A stretch of DNA of 64,000 nt, taken from Macropodus opercularis (taxonomy: Eukaryota > Chordata > Actinopteri > Anabantiformes > Osphronemidae). The stretch covers positions 13,535,501-13,599,500 of the forward strand of contig JAUCMP010000028.1 of the NCBI GenBank assembly GCA_030770545.1. Direction: 5' to 3'. Within the stretch, counting starts at the first letter, position 1, and every line of letters starts with the position of its first letter. The translations under genes were made by a program, and so were the position numbers. A model generated the notes under the pieces. That model was not told the origin of the DNA. It searched no databases and saw nothing but the letters and a program-made list of their open reading frames with translations. Below are positions 33,556 to 45,800 of this stretch, in pieces.

Positions 33556-33890
33556 ACATGTGTCCAGTTAGTCCAGAGCATTTTGAGGAAGCTCCTCCAG
33601 TAACAGCAGCGATCGGCAGTGACATCATTCTACCATGTGTGTCAAAGGTCAACATTAATGTGAGAAATCTGATCCTGGAGTGGAGAAAAGACTAAAATGA
33701 CATTTACGTAGTTTGAGATGAAAATAGTTTCCCTCAAGTTGGTTACGAAGGTCGAACATCTGTCTTCACTGCAGAACTAAACAACAACAACGTCCACTCA
33801 GACTGTCTGGAGTGAAGCAAACAGACGCAGGACAGTTCTGCTGCTACATTAGATGGAGGCGTCATTTGCTCCATAATGTACAATAGGAAC
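33556..33890 (+). pseudogene. V-set Ig exon, B7/butyrophilin-like, decayed
   Basis: After a CTCACAG acceptor the frame reads PPVTAAIGSDIILPC and then LILEWRKD, the A-B strands and C-strand Trp of a V-set domain. It hits a TAA within 140 bases. Remaining strands appear in other frames (GYEGRTSVFTAELNNNN, then a QTDAGQF-C block). No further exons seen. A relic of a B7/butyrophilin-type receptor. Confidence 0.7.
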
Positions 33891-33964
33891 TTCAACCATT
33901 TTCATTTGGGTCTGTCTTTTACTAACCTATGCACAAAATGGGGCTTATGGGCTGTAAAAGCTCT

Positions 33965-34330
33965 TAGAGGACAACATGTCCTGAAGACAACATGTTGAAG
34001 ATATAAAACTCAACTCAACGTTTCCTCTCCTGACCTGACTTTGCAGTTTGGGAACAAAGCAGGTGTAACTTCCTTCATCAGTTTCAGTCACGTTGGTCAA
34101 TTTGAGTGAAATGTTTCCTGTGTGGAAAGAGCAAAGTTCTGCCTCTGATTTTCTCATCCTGAGAATCTTCCTTGTCTCCATGACTTTTATACATATGCAC
34201 AACGGCTCCGTCCTTTCTCCATCCCTCTGTGAGACGTGTGACATCAACCAGAGGCTCCAGGTGACACTGAGCTGGACAAACGCTTCCTGCTGGACAGACA
34301 AAACACTGGGTCCTACAAGGAAAGAGGAAC
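33965..34330 (-). pseudogene. V-set Ig exon in opposite orientation, frameshifted
   Basis: The minus strand carries, in two frames, a typical butyrophilin/MOG-like V-set: GWRKDGAVVHMYKSHGD and EKIRGRT, then in another frame FHTGNISLKLTNVTETDEGS followed by YTCFVP. A CTTGTAG acceptor precedes the domain. At least one frameshift separates the halves and the N-terminal Cys is not evident. It faces the plus-strand V-set relic only ~75 bp away. Confidence 0.65.
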
Positions 34331-34399
34331 AGAATCCAAAATTACCGTAAACAGCTGCACTGATGAAAAGAACTTTTATTATAAACTATTTGAAGAACA

Positions 34400-36120
34400 T
34401 TAACTAAAGACACATTTGCATAAAGCATTTAGAAGAGACAGAACAAACCTCATCAGCCACTCATCCAAAACCATGAGTCATTACAACAAAAGTGCTTTCA
34501 TTAATTTTTGAACAAAATAAAGACATTTCTGATTTTGTCACTTTCATTCCTTGGTGTCCAGCAGTTTAACTTCTGCTTCAGTGTTTTCCTTCTTAATGGT
34601 TCAGAATAAAATGCAGTAACTTGACAAACTCTGATGATTGAATTCATCCTTCAATTAAGTCAAGCATATCTAAGCTAATGTTTGTTTTTGCACAAGTTTT
34701 GCATCATTTTGTCTGAAGAATTAAATATTTTCATTATTAATCGTTTGAATTGGTTTGAATTTAAGTGAATTTATGCAACGTTTAGTTCGTTTTTTGTTTA
34801 GTTTAGTTTTTGTTCTCTAGGTTTTATGTTTCTACCAACTAGTTAATTGTGTTTATTAATGTAATATGGTTAAGAAAGTCACAGAGTTAGAGGGAACTAA
34901 TAGGAAATGATTGGGACCACACACACCCAGCCCTGTAAATATCAGAAGAATAAGCCAGGTCTTGTATGATGTTCACATGTTCTGTCATGATGAGGACGCT
35001 CTCACCTGATGCAGCTCTACGAAGCTTTAACCAAATTCATACTTGTGTAGCCAGAAAGATGCTCTTGAGAGAGAGTGAGGACACAGGTTAAACCTTCTCT
35101 CTACAGATGCTTAGAGCGTCGTAAGGAAACAGGAGTATTTCATTGTAGATTATTTTTGCACACAAATGTCAAAATTGAATCAGTGGGTCAGTCATAAGGT
35201 CGTTACACACCTAGTTGTCTACAAACAGACCATGCAATGGTTTAACTTAAGGAAGTTAGTAACACCTAACAGACCATGCAGTCAATTAGCTCAAAGTTAG
35301 TAGCACAACATGCAACAGCTACTTCCTAAACAAGGAAACGTTAGTTTCTAAAAGCTGACCTGCATGTTAAACACACTGAGCAGAAACATGCATTAGCTGA
35401 GCCCAACCCACAAAAATGTAAGCAAAGCAACAAGACAAAGAGCTAAAGAAAGACAAAGCTTCACGTATGACACCACGTCAACCAGCATCACTGCCTGCGA
35501 GCCCAACACACGCTGAGTGAATGTTATCGTCACCTTCGCTGCTGCACCGACGGAGATGAACCTGATCTGTGCTGAACCAAAGGTAGAGCAACAAACAGTC
35601 TGAAACAGTAGCGACGCACTAAGGTGAACACAGACCTGGAGACCTGGACTCAGCTTCCTCCAGCAGCTGTAACAGGTAACTGAGAAGCCAAACTGACGGA
35701 ACAGGGAAGTGACAGACAGTGTTTATCTCTTTAATTACTCACCAGACAACATTAGAAACACTTGGACAACTTTTAGTAAGGTTCAGCTATTTCTTGGGTC
35801 CAACCTACTGTCAAGCTCTGAGAAGCAACATTCTGTCTGTAATAATAACATTTCACTCATTTTAACATGACACCAAATGTGGAATCAGTGTTGAACCACT
35901 TCAATTTTGGCAGAAACACTCAGCAGTCGTCCATTTGAACTGTAGCTTTGTGAAATAAATAGATAGATCTGAAAATTTAAAGTGCTCTCCAGTTATTGCA
36001 TCATTCATAAAAAGTCCAAATAATACTTATAATACCAAAGCAATAACAAATAAGAATAAATACACCTATAAACCCACACATACATCAGTCATTTCACTGG
36101 TCCAGACTTAGACTTTGCAT
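34400..36120. other. Non-coding stretch
   Basis: AT-rich, no coding signal. A short imperfect internal repetition near 35215-35310 (AGACCATGCA twice with TTAGTA.CAC between). Confidence 0.4.
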
Positions 36121-36149
36121 TGTTTTTTAGCAGCATTCAGAGGTTATTG

Positions 36150-37560
36150 CATTCTTCACAAGGGTGAAGTGAAACTGGAGGATAAGTCTGTGGTCTCTAC
36201 CAACTTCCCACAGACTGACGAAGCTTCCTGGAAAGGTGGTGAAACGTTTCTACGAAATAGAAGAGTCCAGTTGCCATATGCTTGAGTCTGTCCATAGTCT
36301 GTAGCGTCTGCCTGAGGGCAGCAGTTCAAACAGGGAGTGGCCTGGGTGTGAAGTGTCTTTAACAATGTGTAGGTTTTCCAGCGTGGGGAGAGGGCAGCCA
36401 ACAATCTTCTGTGCGGTGTTGATGACGCCTTGGACGCTTTCCTCTGAGCTGCTGTGCTGCTGGTGAACCATATGCATATGCAGTATGTTAGTATACTTTC
36501 TACAGTGGCTCTGTAAAAGGACACCAACAGTCTTTGTGTGATGTTGTTACAGTCTCTGCTGGGCCTTTTTCAGCAGCTCAGAGGTGTTTGTGCTCCAGAT
36601 CAGACTCTCCTCTATGTGGACTCCCAGGAAGCTGAAGTCTGCCTCCCTCTCCACACAGTCCCTGCCGATGAGTAATGGTGGAACGTCTGTCTTCTTCCTC
36701 CTGTAATCAATTATGAGTTCTTTGGTTTTTGAGGTGTTGAGGAGAAGGTTGTTGGTCTTACACCACGTCGATAGTTGCTCCACCTCATCTCTGTAGGCAG
36801 ACTCGTCCCTGTCAGAGATGAGTCCCACCACTGTAGTGTTGTCTGCAAACTTTATTATGGTGTTGCAGTGATGGACAGGGGTGCAGTCGTGTGTGTAGAG
36901 CGAGTAGAGCAGCGGACTCAGCACACAGCCCTGGGGGGAGCCGGTGCTGAGGCTTAGGGCCGTGGATGTGTGGTGGCCTACTCTGACTCTCTGTCTGCGA
37001 CCAGAGAGGAAGCTGCTGATCCACATGCAGGTTGGATGTGGGAGCCCCAGGTCCTCCAGCTTGGCCACCAGCTTGTGTGGGAGGATGGTGTTAAAAGCTG
37101 AGCTGTAATCCACAAAGAGCATCCACACGTAGCTGCCCTGCTGCTCCAGGTGTGACAGAGCAGCATGTAGCGCTGTTGCTATGGTTCCTCTGTGGATCGG
37201 TTCGCTCTGTAAACTGGTGTGGGTCGAGTCTTGAGGGCAGAGCTGCTGTGATGTGGCTACGGACCAGTTTTTGGAAGCACTTCATCACGACTGGGGTGAG
37301 TGCTATTGGTCTGTAGTCATTGAGGCTGGAGATGTGGGGCTTCTTGGGCAGGGGGACTATGGTGGAGGACTTCAGGCAGGGTGGGACAGTGGACTGTGCC
37401 AGGGACCGGTTGAAGATCTTTGTGAAGACTTCAGTCAGCTCGTCTGCACAGTCCCTCAGCACACGTCCTGGGACGCCATCAGGACCAGTCGCCTTCCTCG
37501 GGTTGTCGGCTCGCAGGGTACGTCTCACCTCGCGTCTCACGTCTCGGTACGTCTCACCTC
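36150..37560 (-). mobile_element. Rex1/CR1-like LINE fragment with dead reverse transcriptase
   Basis: The minus strand encodes, from right to left, RKATGPDGVPGRVLRDCADE, SSLNDYRPIALTPVVMKCFQ, a frameshift near 37190, then MLFVDYSSAFNTILPHKL (motif A), STGSPQGCVLSPLLYSLYTH, and FADN in place of the FADD catalytic box (36847-36858). The thumb and C-terminal part lie in shifted frames (VINTAQKIVGCPLP, LFELLPSGRRYR). The fragment is 5'-truncated inside RT at about 37,550, next to a short tandem duplication of CGTCTCACCTCG. Assignment to Rex1/CR1 is by remembered similarity. Confidence 0.8.
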
Positions 37561-37593
37561 GTGCTGCTCCAGACTAGGGTCATGGGTTGCAGG

Positions 37594-38720
37594 TCATTTT
37601 TCCAGATTTTCATGAAGTGCACTAACTTCACACCTGTCTATTTGCATGAGATCATCTTCCCCATATTCATCAACATCCATTGTTTCACACTCATCATCAT
37701 CATCCTCCTCGTTTGGAAGTGTTGGATCACAGAACTTAGGTTCATCTCTAATAATTATGTTCTCATGCTGTGGATGAATGTGTTTGAGTTTGTGCAGCCC
37801 CTGCACCAGTTTAGACCAGGTTACAGTTTTGAACATCTGATGACCTTTGTAACACAAGCGTCTCTTCAGTTTCACTCTCAGGACCTGAGACTCACTTCTC
37901 ACTCTGGTAAAGCATCAACCGTCTCCTGTGCCTCAGATGGGACACACACTACATTCACATGTGTTGCTCTCTGTCTGCCTTTGGGAAGAGGAACGATCTT
38001 AGCGAATGGGCTACACTTTGCTATGAGATGTGTCTCCAGTATGTTCAGATCACACAGTTCAGCTGGAATGTCAGCGAGCTCCAGGTTGTTGGCTACAGCA
38101 AGGTGGGGCATGGCTCCCTTCTTCAGGTGATGATGACGTGTGTGATGAATCCACTCTTTCTTTCTCTCATCAGGCTCTTTACACTGTTGTTCATTGGTGC
38201 AGACATTGTCACAGACGTGAACATTCTTTCCAGTCAGGCATGTTGACGCCACATCTTCATGTTTAGTGTCAGAAGGTCTGTTACAGGTTTGTACTTAGTT
38301 TGGAAATGACGCCTTGTGACAGACGGTGCAGACGTAAGTAGGACCAGCCTTTATCTGGGATCTGAAAACAGCTGTTGTCAAACTGTTGGTCTGTATAAGG
38401 ACAATACTGTCTGTATGTCCTTTTCCTGAATCCTTTCCTGAATGCAAGATTGTTTTTCTGCCTGTTCCTCATCAGTTGTTTCATGACGGCCTTGTGTTGA
38501 TTCCTGAATGCGTTGTCATGTGCATAATGCTGAGTCATGTGTGATCGCTGCCTTTGTTTAAATTCAGAATCACGTGTGTAACGTTCGGTTATGTACGACT
38601 TTTGTTTAGCCAGAAAAGCAGCATCGCGTCTGTAACATTTTCACTTATGTAACGTTTATGTTTGTTTCTGAAATCAACATTGTCTCTGTATTGAGTTATT
38701 ATATTAATTACTTTCCGTTT
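37594..38720 (-). mobile_element. Helitron-like protein N-terminal fragment
   Basis: Minus-strand frames contain short repeats of the type MTQHYAHDNAFRNQHKAVMK and RSHMTQHYAHD, then a Cys/His-bearing section. These are followed by NNLELADIPAELCDLNILET with FAKIVPLPKGRQ, and after a frameshift near 37900 RVKLKRRLCYKGHQMF and an acidic stretch. In my recollection this order (basic repeats, then a PAEL..LN.LE..LI....F.KI..LP.GRQ block, then KLKR+L.YKGH) is the N-terminal region of fish Helitron Rep-helicase proteins. Rep and helicase domains themselves are absent. Confidence 0.55.
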
Positions 38721-38724
38721 TGAA

Positions 38725-39439
38725 ATTCAGGATTGCTTTGATATTTCCTGCTGACATAAGATTTTTAATTTGCCCTGTAAGTTTCATCTGTAGGATACTT
38801 TTCATTTTGTTTTCTCTTGTGATTCTCTTTTCTTTGTGGGGCTTTTGCTTTCACCGTCTGTCTCCTCTTAAACCTCTCAAACTTAGTTTTGACAGTTTAC
38901 AGGAAGATTCAGATCAAAAGCATCAGGGAGGATGAGATAAACTTCTTCTAACTCCACTGAAGTTAGGTTAGTAGAGACGCCTTGTGAAATGTTATCAGAC
39001 ATATTGATAGTAAGCTTCAGTGGTTGAGCAACAACTTTGTGTCTTTGCGTAAAGCAACATGTGATGAGGCTGAATTAATACATAAGTGACTTGGTTGTTT
39101 TAGCTCAGTTTCTATATTAACAGATATAGTGGGACTGTGTGTGAAAGTGATGGTTGAGTTTGACTTCAGGCATCATCCAACGCTGCAGGTGTCACAGTTG
39201 TGTGAGGTGTAGATCTCCCTTCTGTGTGTTGGACAGCATCGCTGAGCTTGTAAAACTCTACAGGCTTCAGTTCATAAGCACAGGAGGATTATGTTTCCAA
39301 CATCTGGTGACATCTGGTGAGCCTGTCAATCATATCTTGACCATTTCTTAATAACATTTGAATTTACCATAACAGACCTGACAACAGTTGGAAATAAGTT
39401 CTATTACAGCAGATGTTTATCTGATGATGCTGTTGTTAG
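38725..39439. other. Non-coding stretch, possibly eroded LINE 5' part
   Basis: No clear frame. May contain decayed endonuclease sequence of the downstream L2-like element. Confidence 0.3.
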
Positions 39440-41835
39440 ATTTAAGGAGATGATTCCATCATCTTTTGTCTCATTCCCTTGTAGCTACACAGAGGAGAGC
39501 AGTCATCTGAATCATGAGCAGGTAGATTGTCTTGTTGATGATGCTGCAGCTTCACTGCGTACAATTTTAGACACTGTCGCTCCTCTGAAGAAGAAGCCAG
39601 TGAATCAGAGGAGGTTAGCTCCATGGTATAACTCAGAGATCCGCAGCCTTAAGCAGAGGACTCGAAAACTAGAAAGATTGTGGCGTTCCAACAAATTAGG
39701 TGAATCCTGTCTAGCATGGAAAAACAGTTTAATACTATATAAAAAAGCACTTCGGGTTGCTAGAACCACATACTATTCATCATTAATTGAGGAAAATAAA
39801 AACAACCCCAGGTTTCTTTTCAGCACTGTAGCCAGGCTGACTAAGAGTCATAGCTGTGTTGAGCCTAGTGTCCCTTTAAATCTCAGCAGCAACGACTTTA
39901 TGAATTTCTTTACCAATAAAATCATAACCATTAGAGAAAAGATTTATCAGAATCTGTCAACAAAAGTCATAGCTAAACAATTATGTGAACACTTGCGTAG
40001 AAATGACCTATATGAAGATTTCCAGTCAGGATTCAGATACATCATAGCACAGAAACAGCTCTGATTAGAGTCACTAATGATCTTCTCACAGCTTCAGACA
40101 ATGGTCTAGTTTCTGTACTTGTCATGTTAGTTCTTAGTGCAGCATTTGATACGATAGATCACAAGATTCTATTGCAGAGACTGGAACATAGCATTGGAAT
40201 TAAAGGAAAAGCACTGGGATGGTTTAAGTCTTATCTGTTGAACAGATTCAAATTTGTTCATGTTCATAATCAATCTTCCATCCGCACAGGAATTAGTTTT
40301 GTTGTTCCACAGGGTTCTGTGCTGCAATACTTTTCAGTCTTTACATGTCTCCCCTTGGTAATATTATTAGAAAACATTCTATAAATTTCCACTGCTATGC
40401 AGATGATACTCAGTTATATTTGTCCATAAAACCAGAGGAAACAAACCAATTACTCAAACTTCAAACTTGTTTAAATGATATCAAATCCTGGATGTCCCAT
40501 AACTTTCTACAACTGAATTCAGATAAAACTGAGGTTATTATAATTGGTGCTAAAAACCAGAGAGACTCTTTATTGAATCAGATTGTTTCTCTGGATGACA
40601 TAACGTTAGCTTCAAGTTCTACTGTGAGGAACCTTGGTGTCATTGTTGACCAAGATCTGTCCTTTACACCATATATTAAAGAAATCTTTAGAACTGCCTA
40701 CTTCCACCTGAGGAATATTGCTAAAATTAGGAGCATCCTCTCACAGAGTGATGCTGAAAAATTAATCCATGCATTTGTTACCTCTAGGCTTGACTACTGT
40801 AACTCGCTACTCATAGGTTGTCCCAATAACTCTTTGAAAATCCTCCAGCTAATTCAAAATGCTGCAGCCAGAGTCTGACTGGACTTAGGAAGAGAGATCA
40901 CATTTCTCCTACATTAGCTTCTCTGCATTGGCTCCCTGTCAAATCTAGGATAGAATTCAAAATTCTTCTCCTCACGTACAAAGGTCTTCATAATAAAGCT
41001 CCATCTTATCTTTAAGACCTCATCGCTCCCTATGCTCCCAACAGAACGCTTCGTTCTCAGAGCGCTGGTCTGCTTGTGGTTCCTAGAGTTTCTAAATGTA
41101 GAATGGGAGGCAGAGCCTTTAGCTCCAAGCTCCTCTCCTATGGAACCAGCTTCCAGTCCAGGTTCGAGAAGCAGACACCCTCTCTAGTTACTAGAGAGTA
41201 ACTAGGCTTAAAACCTTTCTTTTTGACAAAGCGTATAGTTAGAGATGGTTCTGGTCTCTCTGAACCATCTCTTAGTTAAGCTGCTATAGACTTAGATGCT
41301 GGGGGACGTCCTTCATTCACTGAGCTCTTTTTTTTTCTCTTTTTCTTCTATCCGCCAACATGCCTCCATTTCCACATGTGACTAACTTTCTCTCTTTTCT
41401 CTCCTAGTTGTGTTTCTCTCTTTCGGTCTCTCTCTATTCTCATCTCCAGGTATCATCAGTCTCAGAGTCGTGTGTCTCCAGTGTTCAGTTGCTGGTCCAA
41501 CCATCCCGCCTGTGTTCTGTTGCTGCTTGTTTTGTTGTTGTGGTTGTGTTCTTTTCTCTCTTCTCTATCCCCTCACCCCAACCGGTTAAGGCAGATGTTC
41601 TCCCACACTGAGCCTGGGTCTGCTGGAGGTTTCTTCCTCGTTAGAGAGGGAGTTTTTCCTCCACTGTTGCTATTTAAATGTACAATTTATCGATTGGCTA
41701 CAATTAAAAGCTGCTCTATGTGGGAATTGTTGGGTTTAGTTGTGTAAGGTCTTAAAACCTTACTTGTAAAGTGCCTTGAGATAACTGATGTTGTGAATTG
41801 GCGCTATATAAATAAAGTTGAATTGAATTGATCTC
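39440..41835 (+). mobile_element. L2-like LINE, plus strand, with internal deletion
   Basis: Contains the linker between endonuclease and RT (LKKKPVNQRRLAPWYNSEIR), RT and the full 3' UTR and tail (ending GTTGAATTGAATTGA). The RT jumps from a linker sequence (TIREKIYQNL) directly to VIAKQLCEHLRRNDLYEDFQ, so the thumb-to-fingers part, including the NYRPIS region present in the 19.9-21.5 kb copy, is missing. The two copies thus have complementary deletions. Confidence 0.9.
40124..40878 (+). pseudogene. L2-like reverse transcriptase, frameshifted
   Basis: Motif A (AAFDTIDHKIL), then GWFKSYLLNRFKFVHVHNQS and VVPQGSVL in one frame. A shift at about 40330 leads to MSPLGNIIRKHSINFHCYAD, the YADD box (40396-40407) and the remainder to SRLDYCNSLLIGCPNN. 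Upstream linker ORF at 39450-40064. Inactive through the frameshift and upstream deletion. Confidence 0.9.
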
Positions 41836-42283
41836 TGACAAACTGCAGCAAATCAGTCTGAATAAAGAAACAAAGACATAGATCAACTCATTAATAGTCA
41901 GATTTGTCCTGATCAGTGATGTTTGGTCTCTAATGAGTAGAGAGACTCTGTTGTGGATCATCATGATGTGTCAGCTTCTACACACATCAACCACATGTCA
42001 ACACAACATTCATGCACCTGTTGATGTCAACACTGATTCAGAACCTGCTGCTTCTGGAAGCACAAGAGAAACATCACAACACATGTGACAGACTGAAAAC
42101 CTACTAAAAGACTTTGACTCATCACTGAAATGGATCAGACTTCACAGAACCACAACTGGTCCAGTAAATGTGTCCTGGTTGGTTCTTATTCAAAAAACAT
42201 GCTAAAACAACAGATTTATTAAAGAAAAAAAAACTCAGCTTGTTCTAACAAAGCTTTTAAAGCTTCATCAGTTTGAGGGAAAT

Positions 42284-42887
42284 TGTAGTTGTTTACAGAT
42301 ATTCCTCACCGAGAGGATTCAGTTAAACACAGCACTGAGATTCAAAATAATACAAATGATTTATTTCACATGAGTGGTGTAAAGATATACATAAGGCAGT
42401 TATACGAAGTCACCTGATTCCTCCCTGCAGGGGTAAAGCTTGCTGGCGCGTGGGGAAGGACGGAGCCTGGCTGGGAGACACCAGCTGTGTCTCCCAGCCG
42501 GCACAGCACACATCTCCCCCCTTCGCTTTGGGGTGTTGGTTTTTAAACCCTAGCTGTTGCCCAAATTTGGTCTTCGACTCTTGATATTTTAGACTAATGA
42601 CTCTGTTTACGGGAAAGTTATCAACAGGTCACTTCGACCTGGCGTGTTCCCGGAGCAGCCACACTCGCCAAGAACTTTCCAGATGTGGGAGAGAGAACAT
42701 CCTGTTGTTGCCAGTACAAGGGGTTCAAATCCTGGACACACAAACTCTGTAACTCCTAGTCTGACTATCTTACTTCATGCCTGCACTTATGAAAACCTAT
42801 TCCTGTTAATACCTACATAGAGAACAGATTCCATCCTATACATTCTGAGCATATATTGCATCCCAAGTACACACATTTTCCACTACA
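42284..42887 (-). repeat. LTR (3' LTR of the minus-strand element)
   Basis: Same sequence as 47638-48234 with some indels, for example at the AGCTGTTGCCC and TTCATGCCTGCAC positions. Contains a self-complementary GAGACACCAGCTGTGTCTC. AATAAA (minus strand) lies near its 3' part at about 42360. Confidence 0.9.
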
Positions 42888-45800
42888 ATCCCTCCTCTGG
42901 GGCTTCCTAAAGCACCACCATAGTCGAAACATTCACACACATGCTATGCAACCTAACACATGCAAATTATCCCGTTTAGGTCAAAACAGAATCAACTAAG
43001 TAAACTAGTAAATGTACTTTATCCTCAGCTTGACAGAACTGGTATCACATTAAACATATTCCAGTAAACAAAATGAACCTTTGAATTTTGAACATACGAC
43101 TTAACGTTACTAAATCCTGCAGGGGAGGAAGGTGACTCTCTTTTTCAAACCAAATGTCACATTAACCCACAAAACCCAGAGTCTGTGAGATATCGTGAAG
43201 GTCGGCGTTCCATCCGCGTCACTCGTGTCCTGTATGTGTTTCCTCTGGAACAGGTGTGTGTTGGAGTGTGATGTGTTTTGTGCGGCTAAGGACGGCGATC
43301 CGCCCACGCCCTGTAGCCGTGTTGGTCAGATGGACACATGACAGGGCTGTGTCTGGTGTCTCGTTAGTGGTTTGTTTCATAGAGATGTTGCTCCTGAAGA
43401 TCTAGAAACAGTTGGAATGTCCTCACACGTCGGTCACGTATTGACAAACATATTGGTGCAGTTTACATCTAATCAAGTCACTGTGTAGCTTAGCTTTTTT
43501 CTTTCCTCGTTTATATGATATTTCTATAGGATCTATAGGAGCTGCACTACGATTTGTGTTCCGTGTATGGCTCCACTGATGTCGTCTCTTTTCTCCTTCC
43601 TTCTGTATCGCGTCATGCTGGTGTCGCCCTAAAACCTCAGTCAGTGTTGTTTTCTTCACTGGTTACTGACCACAGGTCCCTATTGGTTCCTGTAATTAGT
43701 TACCCAGGCTGCTGACATAAGGCGTTGGCCACCCTCTATGACGGACTGGTTACTGCTAGGAGATCGGTTCTGATAGCTTCTGTATCTTCTTCTAGTCTTT
43801 TCCTCTACACGATCCTGGATGTGAATCCTCTGTGTCCAGAACACGCCAGCGCCTGGACTGTTACTGCAGCTTTAACCTGAGAGCAGATAGCTGAGAGACA
43901 CATAGACAGAAGTGCAACACATGCAAACCTATGGGGGTGTTAATGCTCCACCCTCCTCTCATACTAACATGACCTGTGGGAGAAAGATCTGAACGTTAGA
44001 GAGATGGTTGGTGTGATGGCGTCCACTGCTGCGGTGCCTAGAGAGAGTGAACCCAAGTTGTTAGGGTGAGCTCCAGGTTTAAGAAACCACATTCAGTCTG
44101 GAACAGCAGAACCTGTCACCAATAACAAGCAGCTCCTCCTTGCTTGGGTTTAAGATTGAGCTAAGATGGGAAATTATTACATTATATAACAACAACATCA
44201 ACAAACATCAGACATTTCTCATGGTCAGTCTGTGAAACCTTGTTTCAGTCAATCAGTCGGGTCTTTATGTCATGAGCTCAGGTTTTATTGTGCACGTGAG
44301 CTGGGAGGGAGACCTCCTGCTCAGAATGAACTGCAGTTTAGCTACTTGTCCTGCTGAAGGAATCAGCAGTGTCGCTTAGGGGGCCCCCTCCTCCATGATG
44401 GTAGACGCTGATTCCATGATTTTTCTGCAGAAAACACTTGAGTGTCAATTAATTTTCATAATTTTCATGAGATCTCTGCTCAATTAGTTACCATTAGTCA
44501 CTCAAGCAAGGCTTCATGCATGTTAATCCTGCACACACACACACATGTAATGACACAATCACAATGTTTTTCTATTTTTATGTGATACCGTAATCGTTAA
44601 CGCATCTCTGCCACTCACTTAAATTCACTCCTCTTATCGGGAACCAATCCCTCCTCCCTGCAGAGGCCTGCTCATAGGTAAAGGTAACAGGCTGGGAAAT
44701 TAACTTCAACCAGCAGTGGAACCATATAGTAACCTGCTATGAGCTACACACACGTTGCCACACTCCTCATTTAGGCCCGTTCATGCTGTTTGTTTAACAC
44801 GAAACACACTAGTGACGTGTTCTCATAGAACCAAAGCAGTAGCCTGCTGCAACAACACTCTAATGGTTTCAAATGACATGTGACACTCTGGGGTCCACAC
44901 AAGTTTTTCCCCATAACTTTCCAGTTCCTTCAGTTTTTATTTTCTCTCTCAGGGGTTGTACAATTGTTCAATACCCATCTATCCAGTCTACTCTGCAGCC
45001 TGTCATTCCTAAGAAAGTCAGCATTTCCCAGACTGTGGTTGGTTTGGAACATTAGACACAGCTTCCCATTGAGAAGGAGAAAGCAGACAACTTTGTTACA
45101 GCATCCACCACATGACCAGTGAAATGATCACATGACACGTTACACAGTCTCCCAGCTTCTCTTAGCTTAGTCTGAGATGGTGACAAACCACTGATGATCA
45201 CTGCAACCAGGCTGAATATCCTCACGTGCCTCCTTCTCTCTGGATGACGTCACTGGTTTCCCAGCGGAATTATGGGTCATAACTCCATTCCCTTTCTCCT
45301 GCTCCTCCAACTCCTCGCTGCCGAGGTCAACAGCAGCAGAAACTGCTTTCCTCCCAGTGGCTGTGGGAGATCTCTCAGTTCTCTCGTCGTCTCCAGCTGC
45401 TTCACTCTCTCTCACATCCTCAACCTGCTTATTCGTGTCACCACACTCCCGTTAATGCTCTTTATCTACCTCTGACATGCAGACCACTTGTACAGCAGGG
45501 ATCTCTATCTGAAATGGTCACTGCCAAATAAACTTCGGGTGACTCTGATAACTCATCTATCTCATCTGATCTGGCTCCTGGGTTGAGGCCAGCTGCTACA
45601 TAACCTGACTCCCTACCAGACCTCAGCATGTCCTCAGATAATGGTACAGACATTTGGGCAGAACATAACTGGGGTTTCTCTTCAGCACATAATCACCTAC
45701 AATGTTCTCTCACAGGCATGTGTGCAGCATAAGGGGGGCTTCCCTACTAAACTAACTTTTTCACATGTCTAATCTTGTGATTTTTATTAAAACTTCCATT

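Noticed and set aside
20803..40878. Treating the L2-like frames as host genes
   Set aside because: Clear non-LTR reverse transcriptase motifs (YADD, PQGSVLGP), element tails and multiple copies identify them as LINEs.
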